Source: Bradyrhizobium frederickii
Lineage (GTDB): Bacteria; Pseudomonadota; Alphaproteobacteria; Rhizobiales; Xanthobacteraceae
Reading direction: 5' to 3'
Assembly (NCBI RefSeq): GCF_004570865.1
Contig: NZ_SPQS01000034.1
Location: 1-55,165, forward strand
DNA: 55,165 bases
Shown: positions 17,289 through 27,456 of the stretch, one piece after another
Numbering within the stretch: the first letter of the stretch is position 1
Layout: each line of letters begins with the position of its first letter
Position numbers and translations under genes: made by a program
The notes under the pieces: generated by a model
What the model saw: only the letters and a program-made list of their open reading frames with translations
The model's database searches: none
What the model was told of the DNA's origin: nothing

Positions 17289-18224
17289 ATGCCGCTCGAT
17301 CCGCTCGCAAAGCGCTTGTTGACCATGATGGCCGCGGCTGCGCCGCAGGCGAAAAGCCGGCCGAGCGTGGAGGCGCGGCGGCAATCGCTGGCCAAGCTGA
17401 TGCAGTTCGCGCGTGCGGATGCGCCGGATGTGACGACGCGCGACGGCGTGCTGCCCGGCCGCGACGGCGAGGTGCCCTATCGCCTCTACACGCCTGCAAA
17501 TGCCGACGAGCTTGCACCGGGCTTCGTGTTCTTTCATGGCGGCGGCCTCGTCGCCGGCGGCATCGCCACGCATGATCGCATCGCGGCGGCGCTGGCGCAT
17601 GCCACCGGCTGCCGCCTCGTTTCCGTCGACTACCGGCTCGCGCCGGAGCACAGATTTCCTGCCGCCGTCGACGATGCCATCGCCGCCACCGAATGGGTCG
17701 CGCGCGAGGCCGCATCGCTCGGGATCGACCCGGACCGCCTGGTGGTCGGCGGCGATTCCGCCGGTGCAACGCTCGCTGCGATCGTATGCCAGGAGGCGGC
17801 GCAGACCGCGGGCCTTGCCATCGCCGCGCAATGCCTGATCTGCCCGGTGCTGGATTTCGAGGAAACCTCGCCGTCGCGCGAGGCCTTTGCCGAGGGTCAT
17901 CTGATCGATCGCGTCACGATCGAGGCCGATCTTTCCGACTATCTGCCCGAGGGCATCGACACCGCCGACCCCCGCGTGTCTCCCCTGCGCGCCACCCGGC
18001 TCACGGGCCTGCCGACCGCGATCATCCACACCGCCGAGTACGACCCGATGCGCGATGAAGGCAATGCCTATGCCCGCAAGCTGCTCGCCGCGGGCGTCGC
18101 CGTCGAGCATGTCTGCCACGACGGCATGGTTCACAATTTCCACGCCATGGGCGCGATCCTGCCGCAGGCTCAGCTCGTGCTGTCGCAGATCGGCGAGCAG
18201 GTGCGGCGAGCGGTGGAGAGGTAG
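17289..18224 (+). CDS. Alpha/beta hydrolase, hormone-sensitive lipase type
   Basis: 311 aa esterase/lipase of the HSL family (alpha/beta_hydrolase_3). Oxyanion motif HGGG in FFHGGGLVAGG, nucleophile elbow GDSAG, acidic residue in the YDPMRDEG region and catalytic His in HDGMVHNFHAMG are all present. GGAG lies six bases before ATG 17289, which settles the start against a longer frame. No signal peptide, so likely cytoplasmic. Divergent from the aminotransferase. Substrate unknown. Confidence 0.88.
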   Translation: MPLDPLAKRLLTMMAAAAPQAKSRPSVEARRQSLAKLMQFARADAPDVTTRDGVLPGRDGEVPYRLYTPANADELAPGFVFFHGGGLVAGGIATHDRIAAALAHATGCRLVSVDYRLAPEHRFPAAVDDAIAATEWVAREAASLGIDPDRLVVGGDSAGATLAAIVCQEAAQTAGLAIAAQCLICPVLDFEETSPSREAFAEGHLIDRVTIEADLSDYLPEGIDTADPRVSPLRATRLTGLPTAIIHTAEYDPMRDEGNAYARKLLAAGVAVEHVCHDGMVHNFHAMGAILPQAQLVLSQIGEQVRRAVER

Positions 18225-18225
18225 A

Positions 18226-18471
18226 TCACACGCGCGCGCCGAGCACGGCCCTGGCCGCCATGACATAGTCAGGCCAATGCGCGTCCGCATAACGCTCCGC
18301 CTGGCGGGCGCAGGTGACGTCGGGCGCATGCGCTGCGGCAATCATGCGCGCAAAGCGTTCTTCGGCAACCGTCACATCATCGACCACTGGCGCCGGTGCG
18401 GCCGCCGCAGCGGTCGGAGCGAGGGCGAGCCCCGCCATTCCGGCGAGCAGGATGCGGCGTGACGTGGTCAT
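18226..18471 (-). CDS. Small exported hypothetical protein
   Basis: 81 aa. From ATG 18471 the protein opens with TTSRRILLAGMAGLALAPTA, a signal peptide with paired arginines, ending in a poly-Ala stretch at about residue 25 before APAPVVDD. The mature part (about 55 aa) has one Cys, an ERFARMIAAAH helix and a DYVMAARAVLG end. I recognise no family. It is convergent with the esterase, with stop codons two bases apart. A longer frame upstream is rejected because the signal peptide defines the start. Confidence 0.55.
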   Translation of the reverse strand: MTTSRRILLAGMAGLALAPTAAAAAPAPVVDDVTVAEERFARMIAAAHAPDVTCARQAERYADAHWPDYVMAARAVLGARV

Positions 18472-18653
18472 GGCTGTCGTCCTCCGTTGTCTGGCCTGCA
18501 CTCTGGCCGGCGAGAGTGTCGGTGCAGTCACGGCAGGGTAGCCGCGTGCGTCGATACAGTCCATCGTTTACGGATACCGCTTGACCGCGGGAGCGATCAC
18601 GTTCCATCTAGCGTGCGCTTCCGCCACCAGAGCCTCACGCGTCGGATTGTCAC

Positions 18654-19559
18654 GTGTCAACTCGTAACCCACCGCATCGTCCGGCTTTGCGCGCCGTCGC
18701 GCTGGGGCTGGCCTGCGTGACGGTTTCAGCAAGCGCGGCCTTCTCCGCCGAGGCGGACGAGGACGCACCGGCAAAGCCGACTGTTCCGAACATCTACCTC
18801 GACCTCCGCACCAGCTACGCGACGATCCCCGCAGGCACGCTCGGGCTCGGCTTCGGCAACACCTCGCTGTCGGCCGCGTTCCAAGCCCTGGCGGCGCGAC
18901 GAAGCACGACGCTGCCGAACGGCTTGCCGGCGGCGAAGTCGATTGCCGTTGACCTGCCGCTGACTGTCGACGTCACCGACCGTGTCTCGCTCTATGGCGG
19001 CGTGTCCGGATCGACGACGGATATCGGCGGCGGCTGGTCGTCCTTCGACATCACCAGCTGGAACATCGGCGTGCAGGCCGACCTCCACCAGCAGAATGGC
19101 GGCAAGATCCCGACGATCACGCTGCAATCGACGCTGACGCAGTCGGTGCCGAACGAGCAGGGCATGACGAATTCGCTGAACAACATCCTGGAATTCGACT
19201 ACGCGCTCGACGAGGACGAGACGCGGGGCTGGCTGACCGGCGTGCAACATACCTACACCACCATCGCCAGCCCGTTCGCCAGCATCCGGCCGAACACGAT
19301 CCTCTATGCCGGCGGCTATTACCAATGGCCGAGCAATTGGAAGTTCACCGGGCGCGTTGGCATGCAGTCGTTCGGCGGCGCGCAGCTGGCGGGTCGGACG
19401 TTTGCGGAATCTTTCACGCAGCCGATCCTGCGGCTCGACCTTGATCGCATGGACGACAACGACAACCGCCTGTTCGGCATCACCGCACAGATCGCCTGGA
19501 CGCCGAAGCCGTCCTATCAGCTGACGCTGCGAACACCGCTCTACGCCGTGCGCAATTGA
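18654..19559 (+). CDS. Candidate outer-membrane beta-barrel protein
   Basis: 301 aa from a GTG start. Residues 1-32 form a signal peptide (RAVALGLACVTVSASAAFSA, cleavage near AEADED). The rest alternates polar and aromatic residues in amphipathic strands (VSLYGGVSGSTTDIGGGW, WNIGVQADLH, NTILYAGGYYQWPSNWKF) and ends with YQLTLRTPLYAVRN, which suggests a porin-like barrel of about 12 strands. No named family recognised. Stands alone, divergent from the small exported protein. Confidence 0.6.
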   Translation: MSTRNPPHRPALRAVALGLACVTVSASAAFSAEADEDAPAKPTVPNIYLDLRTSYATIPAGTLGLGFGNTSLSAAFQALAARRSTTLPNGLPAAKSIAVDLPLTVDVTDRVSLYGGVSGSTTDIGGGWSSFDITSWNIGVQADLHQQNGGKIPTITLQSTLTQSVPNEQGMTNSLNNILEFDYALDEDETRGWLTGVQHTYTTIASPFASIRPNTILYAGGYYQWPSNWKFTGRVGMQSFGGAQLAGRTFAESFTQPILRLDLDRMDDNDNRLFGITAQIAWTPKPSYQLTLRTPLYAVRN

Positions 19560-19561
19560 GC

Positions 19562-19600
19562 GTGATCCCGGAAAAGGATCTGCTCAAACGAAACGAAGCC
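19562..19600. repeat. Truncated copy of the rhizobial GATC-ATGC repeat
   Basis: The segment with TGATCCCGGAAAAGGATCTG and GCTCAAACGAAACG resembles the right half of the element at 21469-21574 with an internal deletion. Lies between convergent genes. Confidence 0.5.
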
Positions 19601-19604
19601 GCTG

Positions 19605-20165
19605 CTAATCCGGAACCGGCACGTCGAACGTGTTGAGCGTGACCGAGACCATGCAGTAGACGCCGACCAGATAGGACAGCTCGGCCGCACCGTGTTCGCC
19701 GAACTCCTTCACCGCCGCACGATAGGTCAGCTCCGGCAGCACGCCACCGCTGACCAGGGCCGAGGCCATGTCATAGGCGACCGCCTCCTGCCTGGTCAGA
19801 TCGACAGGCCGCTGTCCGGCGACGATGGTCGCCAGCTTCTCGTCGGACAGACCGCGCTGCTCGGCGACCAGAACGTGGGCATAGAGCTCGTAACCGGACC
19901 GGAAATGCGAGCCGGTGACGAGGATCGCGACCTCACGCACCGGCGCCGGCAGCAGCGGGTTCGACGCGATCGCCTTGACCAGCTCCCACACCGGCCCGCC
20001 GAAGCGCGGCTCGCGAATCCAGGGGTTCCAGGGCCCGAGCAGCGCGCCGTCGTCGCGCATGTTCACAAAACCCTTGAAATGGTCGGTGATGCCGGCTCGC
20101 ATGTCGTCATAGAGCGGCTTCTGTTCGCCAGTCAGATCCTTGGGATCGAGAATGGGAAGGCGCAC
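19605..20165 (-). CDS. Carboxymuconolactone decarboxylase-like protein lacking the AhpD CxxC
   Basis: 186 aa. The all-helical CMD/AhpD fold is indicated by WELVKAIASNPLLPAPVREV, the TGSHFRSGYELYAHVLVAEQ helix and the C-terminal AAELSYLVGVYCMVSVTLN segment. The usual CxxC pair before the His is absent (SGYELYAH instead), so peroxidase activity of the AhpD type is unlikely. The gamma-CMD-like group that lacks these cysteines acts in aromatic catabolism or has unknown function. GTG at 20165 is chosen because AGGAG lies seven bases upstream. Confidence 0.8.
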   Translation of the reverse strand: MRLPILDPKDLTGEQKPLYDDMRAGITDHFKGFVNMRDDGALLGPWNPWIREPRFGGPVWELVKAIASNPLLPAPVREVAILVTGSHFRSGYELYAHVLVAEQRGLSDEKLATIVAGQRPVDLTRQEAVAYDMASALVSGGVLPELTYRAAVKEFGEHGAAELSYLVGVYCMVSVTLNTFDVPVPD

Positions 20166-20272
20166 GGCAGGATCTCCTCGTTGAGACCACAACCGTCACC
20201 TGCATGCGTGCGCAGGGCAAGTGAAGTTGCCGTGACGGTCGTGCCAATTTGGAAAACGGCAGGAAGACGCTG

Positions 20273-21436
20273 CTATGACGCGGCGGGACTTCGTACGCTC
20301 TGCGGATTGAAGACGTCGTCGACGGCAAGCGTCAACGGCTCGCCCGTCGTGAGAAACGACGACAGCGCCGCCTCGAACGGCGCCGGATCGAGCCCGCGCG
20401 CCTTCAGCCATTCGGGCTCGTAATAGGTTTGCCGGTAGCGCTCGCCGGAATCGCAGATCAGCGTCACCAGCGACCCCGCGACGTTCGCCTGGCGCATCTC
20501 CGAGGCCAGCCGGCACAGCGCCAGGAAATTGGTGCCGGTGGAGCCGCCCACCGGGCGACGCAGCCGGCGCGACAACACGTTCATCGCCGCGATCGTGGCC
20601 ACGTCCGGAATCTTCATCATGCGGTCGACCACTTCAGGCACGAAGGAGGGCTCGCAACGCGGCCGGCCGACGCCCTCGATCAGCGACGGGCGGTCGCAGA
20701 CATGCGAGCGGTCCTGCGAGCGGAAACAATCGAAGAAGGCGGAATGCTCGACATCGGCAACGCATAGCCGTGTCGGATACTGCCGGTAGCGCAAATAGCG
20801 CCCGATGGTGGCCGAGGTGCCGCCGGTGCCGGCGCCCATCACGATCCAATCCGGCAACGGGCGCGGCTCGCCCTGCAATTGCGTAAAGATCGACTCGGCG
20901 ATGTTGTTATTGCCGCGCCAATCGGTGGCACGCTCGGCGAAGGTGAACTGGTCCATGTAGTGACCGTTCAGCCGCGAGGCGAGCGCGGCGGCTTCCGCAT
21001 ACAGCGCCCGGCCGTCGTCGATCAGATGGCAATGGCCGCCAAAATGTTCGATGGCGGCGATCTTCTCCGCCGAGGTCGTGCGCGGCATCACGGTGTAGAA
21101 GGGCACGCCGATCATCTCTGCGAAATAGGCCTCCGACACCGCAGTCGATCCCGACGAGGCCTCGACCACAGGTGTGCCTTCACGGATGTGACCGTTGCAG
21201 AGTGCGTAGAGAAACAGCGAGCGCGCCAGGCGATGCTTCAAGCTGCCGGTCGGATGGGTGGACTCATCCTTCAGATAGATGTCGATGCCTGATAGCGCCG
21301 GCACGATCAGCCGGATCAGATGCGTATCGGCGGTGCGGCACTGGTCGGCCTCGATCGCGGCCACGGCCTCATCGACCCAGCCGCGCCGATAGGCAGGCCC
21401 GGCCGGGTGGCGGAAGGGAAGCGGCTCCATCGGCAT
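20273..21436 (-). CDS. PLP-dependent cysteine synthase-family enzyme, Cds1/cysteine desulfhydrase-like
   Basis: 387 aa fold-type II PLP enzyme. The PLP Lys is in THPTGSLKHRLARSLF, the substrate loop is EASSGSTAVSEAYFAEMIG, and the phosphate-binding loop is GAGTGGTSATIGRYLR. The ADTHLIRL opening and the STHPTGSLKHRLA block resemble the Cds1-type L-cysteine desulfhydrases, which release pyruvate, sulfide and ammonia, more than CysK. Activity remains an inference from family resemblance. Transcribed the same way as acdR, next to another fold-type II enzyme gene, acdS. Confidence 0.8.
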   Translation of the reverse strand: MPMEPLPFRHPAGPAYRRGWVDEAVAAIEADQCRTADTHLIRLIVPALSGIDIYLKDESTHPTGSLKHRLARSLFLYALCNGHIREGTPVVEASSGSTAVSEAYFAEMIGVPFYTVMPRTTSAEKIAAIEHFGGHCHLIDDGRALYAEAAALASRLNGHYMDQFTFAERATDWRGNNNIAESIFTQLQGEPRPLPDWIVMGAGTGGTSATIGRYLRYRQYPTRLCVADVEHSAFFDCFRSQDRSHVCDRPSLIEGVGRPRCEPSFVPEVVDRMMKIPDVATIAAMNVLSRRLRRPVGGSTGTNFLALCRLASEMRQANVAGSLVTLICDSGERYRQTYYEPEWLKARGLDPAPFEAALSSFLTTGEPLTLAVDDVFNPQSVRSPAAS

Positions 21437-21468
21437 GACCAGGCGATTCCTTGAAAACTGATGTCCAT

Positions 21469-21574
21469 CTAAAGCGCGATGCGACTAGGATGAATCGTCA
21501 TCGCGCTTTAGGTTGTTGTTTAAGCATGATCTTTTCGGAAAACCGCTGCGCACTTTTCCGGATCATGCTTTAGC
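21469..21574. repeat. Double-hairpin intergenic repeat (rhizobial RIME-like)
   Basis: Two stem-loops: CTAAAGCGCGATG / CATCGCGCTTTAG (21469-21481 and 21499-21511), then AAGCATGATC / GATCATGCTT (21522-21531 and 21561-21570) with an inner GGAAAA/TTTTCC pair. This is a widespread intergenic element in Bradyrhizobium and relatives. It separates acdR from the PLP-enzyme gene and may act on the transcript end. Confidence 0.85.
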
Positions 21575-21598
21575 ACGCGGGCGCCTTGTGTGCCGCGC

Positions 21599-22063
21599 TT
21601 AAAATTCCAGCGGCGCGTTGTCGACGACCTCCTTCATCACAAAGAAGGTTCGGGTCTGGCGCACGCCGGGCAGCGCTATGAGCTGCTCGCCGTGGATGCG
21701 GTTGAAATCCTCCATGTCGCCGACGCGGATCTTCAGGAAATAGTCGAAGTCGCCGGCGACGAGGTGGCAGTCGAGCACGAATTTCAGCCTGGCAATCGCC
21801 TGCTCGAAGCTGGCAAAGCTCTCCGGTGTGGAGCGGTCGAGCACGACGCCGACCATCACGAGCGTGCCCTTCGCCACCTTCTTGGGGGCGACCATGGCGC
21901 GGACGGCCGCGATGAACCCGTCCTCGAACAGGCGCTGGGTACGGCGATGGCAGGTGGCGGGGCTGATCGCGACTGATACGGCCAGCTCGGCATTGCTGAG
22001 CCGGCCGTTATTCTGCAGCAATCTCAGGATCTTAAGGTCAATACGGTCGAGCCGGGCTGACAT
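21599..22063 (-). CDS. acdR: Lrp/AsnC-type regulator, probable AcdR
   Basis: 154 aa. N-terminal winged helix DRIDLKILRLLQNNGRLSNA with the recognition helix around SPATCHRRTQRL, then the RAM/AsnC ligand domain (about residues 65-145). ATG at 22063 is used because GGAAG lies ten bases upstream; the ATG five codons earlier has no such signal. It is divergent from acdS, the usual place of AcdR, the leucine-responsive activator of ACC deaminase in proteobacteria. Three spaced direct repeats lie in the shared promoter region. Confidence 0.88.
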   Translation of the reverse strand: MSARLDRIDLKILRLLQNNGRLSNAELAVSVAISPATCHRRTQRLFEDGFIAAVRAMVAPKKVAKGTLVMVGVVLDRSTPESFASFEQAIARLKFVLDCHLVAGDFDYFLKIRVGDMEDFNRIHGEQLIALPGVRQTRTFFVMKEVVDNAPLEF

Positions 22064-22124
22064 GAATGAAACTTCCATTACTGGCCGATTTTCTGGAAGA
22101 ATTATTAGCTAAAGGCGCTTCGAC

Positions 22125-22155
22125 TGCAATACATGGCGCAATATGGTCGCAATAT
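22125..22155. promoter_or_regulatory. Helically phased GCAATA repeats between acdR and acdS
   Basis: TGCAATAC (22125-22132), CGCAATAT (22137-22144) and CGCAATAT (22148-22155) start 12 and 11 bases apart, so all lie on one face of the DNA. The array is 68 bases before the acdS start and suits an Lrp-type octamer. Binding by AcdR is inferred. Confidence 0.55.
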
Positions 22156-22222
22156 TCGAGAGCACATTTCTTTTGCGCGATGCTAGGCAGCTGCCGCCAT
22201 CAACGCCAATCGGGATGACCCC

Positions 22223-23239
22223 ATGAAGCTCGACAAATTTCCGCGCTACAAGCTGACCTTCGGCCCGACGCCCATCGAGAAGCTGGAGCGGCTGTCCAAG
22301 CATCTCGGCGGCAATGTCGAGATCTATGCCAAGCGCGAGGACTGCAATTCCGGCCTCGCCTATGGCGGCAACAAGCTGCGCAAGCTCGAATACATCATCC
22401 CTGATGCGATCGCCTCCAACGCCGACACCCTGGTCTCGATCGGCGGCGTGCAGTCGAACCACACCCGTATGATCGCCGCGGTCGCGGCCAAGATCGGCAT
22501 GAAGTGCCGCCTGGTGCAGGAAGCCTGGGTGCCGCACGAGGACGCCGTCTATGACCGCGTCGGCAACATCATGCTGTCGCGCATCATGGGCGCCGACGTG
22601 CGTCTGGTCGACGACGGCTTCGACATCGGCATCCGCAAGAGCTGGGAGCAGGCGATCGAGGAGGTGAAGGCCGCGGGCGGCAAGCCTTACGCCATTCCCG
22701 CGGGTGCCTCCGTGCACAAATATGGCGGGCTCGGCTATGTCGGCTTCGCCGAGGAAGTGCGCAAGCAGGAGGCCGAGCTCGGCTTCAAGTTCGACTATAT
22801 CATCGTCTGCACCGTGACCGGCTCGACCCATGCCGGCATGCTGGTCGGCTTTGCCGCCGATGGCCGCGCCCGCAAGGTGATCGGTATCGACGCCTCGTTC
22901 ACGCCGGCGCAGACCAAAGCGCAGGTGCTCGAGATCGCGCAGAACACCGCTGAGCTCGTCGAGCTAGGCAAGGAGCTCGTCGCCGACGACGTCGTGCTGA
23001 TCGAAGACTACGCTTATCCCGCCTATGGCGTGCCCTCGGAAGAGACCAAGGAGGCAATCCGCCTCAGCGCGCGTCTCGAAGGCATGATCACCGACCCCGT
23101 CTACGAGGGCAAGTCGATGCAAGGCCTGATCGATCTGGCGAAGAAGGGCTATTTCGAGAAGGGCGCGAAGATCCTCTACGCCCATCTCGGCGGCGCCCCC
23201 GCGCTGAACGGCTATGCTTATGCGTTCAGGAATGGGTGA
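22223..23239 (+). CDS. acdS: 1-aminocyclopropane-1-carboxylate deaminase
   Basis: 338 aa PLP enzyme that cleaves ACC, the plant ethylene precursor, to 2-oxobutyrate and ammonia, lowering ethylene around roots and nodules. PLP Lys51 is in AYGGNKLRKLEY. The residues that separate true ACC deaminase from D-cysteine desulfhydrase are present at the expected positions: Ser78 in GGVQSNH, Tyr294 and Glu295 in VYEGKSM, and Leu322 in HLGGAPALNGY. Full family length. Divergent from the Lrp-type acdR, which is expected to activate it. Confidence 0.97.
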   Translation: MKLDKFPRYKLTFGPTPIEKLERLSKHLGGNVEIYAKREDCNSGLAYGGNKLRKLEYIIPDAIASNADTLVSIGGVQSNHTRMIAAVAAKIGMKCRLVQEAWVPHEDAVYDRVGNIMLSRIMGADVRLVDDGFDIGIRKSWEQAIEEVKAAGGKPYAIPAGASVHKYGGLGYVGFAEEVRKQEAELGFKFDYIIVCTVTGSTHAGMLVGFAADGRARKVIGIDASFTPAQTKAQVLEIAQNTAELVELGKELVADDVVLIEDYAYPAYGVPSEETKEAIRLSARLEGMITDPVYEGKSMQGLIDLAKKGYFEKGAKILYAHLGGAPALNGYAYAFRNG

Positions 23240-23271
23240 GTGAAGGCGTAGCTCTCGCCTTGTACACAGCT

Positions 23272-23429
23272 GTCGTCCCGGACAAGCGCAGCGAAGCGAA
23301 GCGCTGATCCGGGACCCATAATCACAGGGAGATGTTTGGCGAAGAACGTCTCCTCGACTGCCTCAAGATAGATCACGCGGTATGGATCCCGGATCTGCGC
23401 GCGCCTTGGGCGCGCAGATCCGGGATGAC
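23272..23429. repeat. Palindromic intergenic repeat, extended variant
   Basis: Begins GTCGTCCCGGACAAGCGC and ends GCAGATCCGGGATGAC, with internal inverted segments (CTGCGCGCGCC against GGGCGCGCAG). It fills the gap between convergent acdS and recQ, as other copies do at gene ends. Confidence 0.7.
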
Positions 23430-23447
23430 GGCTGAGTTATTGACGGA

Positions 23448-25313
<1,866 letters not shown>

Positions 25314-25451
25314 GAGGGAGCTGGAACCTGGGCCGTGAGATTGTCACAAGGCCAGTCGCATGGCGGCGGGGGGCGTGGCAAGTCCAACTTCTCGCTCCGG
25401 CAAGTGGTAGCGGAATCGCATATAGGACTGGGCACAGGCAGCACCCACAGC

Positions 25452-25535
25452 GTCATGGCCGGGCTTGTCCCGGCCATCCACGTCCTTCCACGCAGCACGG
25501 AGAACGTGGCTGCCCGGGACAAGCCCGGGCATGAC
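25452..25535. repeat. Palindromic intergenic repeat, copy 2 of a pair
   Basis: Outer arms read GTCATGGCCGGGCTTGTCCC and GGGACAAGCCCGGGCATGAC, identical to those of 12259-12348, with a diverged centre. Lies between recQ and the deacetylase gene. Confidence 0.85.
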
Positions 25536-25592
25536 GACCTCTGCTGAATGCTCAAATGGGATTGCCCCGCGCAAGCGAGGAGAGGTGAAGAG

Positions 25593-26381
25593 CTAAGCCC
25601 CAATCCTCCGCAAGGCCTCTGCGACCGTCACGATCGGCATGTTGCGCTCTCCGGCGGCCTCAAGCGCGTGACGCATCAGGTCCGGAGTGCAGCCATAGGG
25701 GCTCGGCGCACTCGCGACGTCGTGACCATAGAAGATCAGCCATCCGCCACTCGCGACCGCCTCGTCGAAATAGCGATCGACGCCCGCTTTATCGATCTCG
25801 CGATCGATTAAAGGCGAAGCGCGCAGGAACTGGAGGTCGATGACGCCGCTGTTGACGCCGGGAAGAATGCCGCGCGCCGAACGGAAGGCCTTGGCGAGCT
25901 GCGGCTTGCGCCAGACCGAGGCAAGCCCATAGGGATAGGCGAAGTTCTCCAGCCTGATGGAGGAATCGATCGCGCGAAAATACGAGCGGTTCCGCTCGAT
26001 CTCGCGCGCCATGGCGGCCTCGTCGAGATTGGCCGAGCTCTTGTGCGAGAAGGTATGGCAGGCAATCTCATGACCGGCGCGATGCAGCCGCACGATCGCG
26101 TCGTCCGACAACCCATGCCAGTGGTCCGACGACTGACCGATCAGGCTACCGGCGAGATAGAACGTGCCCCGGCCGCCATGCCTCTCAAGAAGCTCGGCGC
26201 CCTCGCCTGCGGCGCTGTCGGGAGCATCGTCGAAGGTGAAGCTCACGATCGGCATATGCGACGCAGGCAGCCGGTGCGGCGCGGCGCGGAAATGCCGGGC
26301 CAGCCGATTGCTCACGCGTCCCTGGAGTGCCGACCACACGACTGCGTTTCCCGTAATTGACGTATGTCCGCACTGAAACAT
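25593..26381 (-). CDS. Polysaccharide deacetylase (CE4/NodB-like)
   Basis: 262 aa. CE4 motif 1 TFDDAP (catalytic and metal aspartates), motif 2 HTFSHKSSANL (metal histidines), motif 3 FAYPYGLAS and a late motif LIFYGHDV are all visible in a single domain. Family members remove acetyl groups from chitooligosaccharide, peptidoglycan or exopolysaccharide; sequence alone does not choose among these. No clear signal peptide. The first 40 residues before MPIVSFTFDD look atypical, so a start at MPIVS (about 26255) is possible. Confidence 0.85.
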   Translation of the reverse strand: MFQCGHTSITGNAVVWSALQGRVSNRLARHFRAAPHRLPASHMPIVSFTFDDAPDSAAGEGAELLERHGGRGTFYLAGSLIGQSSDHWHGLSDDAIVRLHRAGHEIACHTFSHKSSANLDEAAMAREIERNRSYFRAIDSSIRLENFAYPYGLASVWRKPQLAKAFRSARGILPGVNSGVIDLQFLRASPLIDREIDKAGVDRYFDEAVASGGWLIFYGHDVASAPSPYGCTPDLMRHALEAAGERNMPIVTVAEALRRIGA

Positions 26382-26445
26382 TCGCGCGCCTAGTGAGGCA
26401 AGCCTAACGCTTGGGTAATCCTAACGCGGAATCAATATCCATCGG

Positions 26446-27444
26446 CTAGCCCGCGGAGACCGACCCACCGGCTTCCACGCTGAGGTACCGCAACCAATTG
26501 CGAAAAAGCACTGCCGCCGCGCTGCCTGCACCGATATCAGCGCGCAAATTCAGTCCAGGCAGCTCGTTGGTGAGCGCCGGATGGCGTTGGTGCTCCGCCT
26601 TCTTCTGGAAGCGGGCCAGTTTCTCTTCCGTCGCTGCGTCAAAATAGCTCACGGGCAGGCGCGGATAGTTCTCGCGCTCCCGCGCCAGATAGCGGCCGAC
26701 GTCGCGCAGATATTCGCGCTGGAGCGACAGCGCGTCGTATTCCGGATGGCCCTGGAAGAATACGAAGCGGCTGGCATATTGGCGAATGAAGACATCGACG
26801 CCCGCCTGAGCCGAGCGCGTCAGCACCTGATAACCGGCCTGGACCAGGTCGCTCTCCACGATCTCGTTCAGGCGCGAATGCGAGACCTTCAGCGGCGCCG
26901 GCGCGGTGCGCGTCAGCGGATCGCGCGTCACCACGTCGCAATCGAAGATGCCGTGGCATTTGCCCGGCAGCCGCCGCCGTACGATGCCGTCCAGGTGCAG
27001 CACCGCCGCGTGCGCGGCAAGGCACGACCAGATCGTCGAGCGCGTGTTGGCCTTGGCCCAGTCGATCAGCTCGGTGAGGTCGCGCCAGTACGGCTCCTGG
27101 TCGAGCTCGGCTGCGACCGGCTCCGCGCCCGTCACGATCAAGCCGTCGAATTTCCGGCGCTTGAGGTCAGACACGTCGGAATACTCGCTCTCGACATGCC
27201 ACTTCGCTTCCGGCGAACGCTTCACGCTGGGAAGCGAGAAGCAGTGGAAGCGGATGCGGCACGGGCCGGCTGCGGCCTGGAGCAGCTTCATGAACTGCCG
27301 CTCGGTCGCCTTCAGCGCCGGATCCGGCATGTTGTTGACGAGCCCGATCGTGAGCTCGGCGCCGTGATCGCGCGCGAGATCGCGCTCGGTCGGCACCAAT
27401 GCCGGGCCCGAGATGACTTGATCCCTGTCGATCAAGATCGTCAT
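26446..27444 (-). CDS. metA: Homoserine O-acyltransferase, MetA family
   Basis: 332 aa. MetA activates homoserine for sulfur transfer. Seen: LVNNMPDPALKATERQF (conserved start of the fold), the catalytic Cys141 in IWSCLAAHAAVLHLDGI, and the His233/Glu235 pair in GHPEYDALSLQREYLRD, which match Cys142, His235 and Glu237 of the E. coli enzyme. The surrounding loops differ from enterobacterial MetA, so acetyl versus succinyl preference is open. It starts 12 bases after metY ends and is almost certainly co-transcribed with that sulfhydrylase gene. Confidence 0.88.
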   Translation of the reverse strand: MTILIDRDQVISGPALVPTERDLARDHGAELTIGLVNNMPDPALKATERQFMKLLQAAAGPCRIRFHCFSLPSVKRSPEAKWHVESEYSDVSDLKRRKFDGLIVTGAEPVAAELDQEPYWRDLTELIDWAKANTRSTIWSCLAAHAAVLHLDGIVRRRLPGKCHGIFDCDVVTRDPLTRTAPAPLKVSHSRLNEIVESDLVQAGYQVLTRSAQAGVDVFIRQYASRFVFFQGHPEYDALSLQREYLRDVGRYLARERENYPRLPVSYFDAATEEKLARFQKKAEHQRHPALTNELPGLNLRADIGAGSAAAVLFRNWLRYLSVEAGGSVSAG

Positions 27445-27456
27445 TGGCGAGGCGGC

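Noticed and set aside
16267..17769. 500-codon version of the aminotransferase
   Set aside because: The extra 205 residues are basic low-complexity sequence antisense to the esterase; a good ribosome site precedes 17154.
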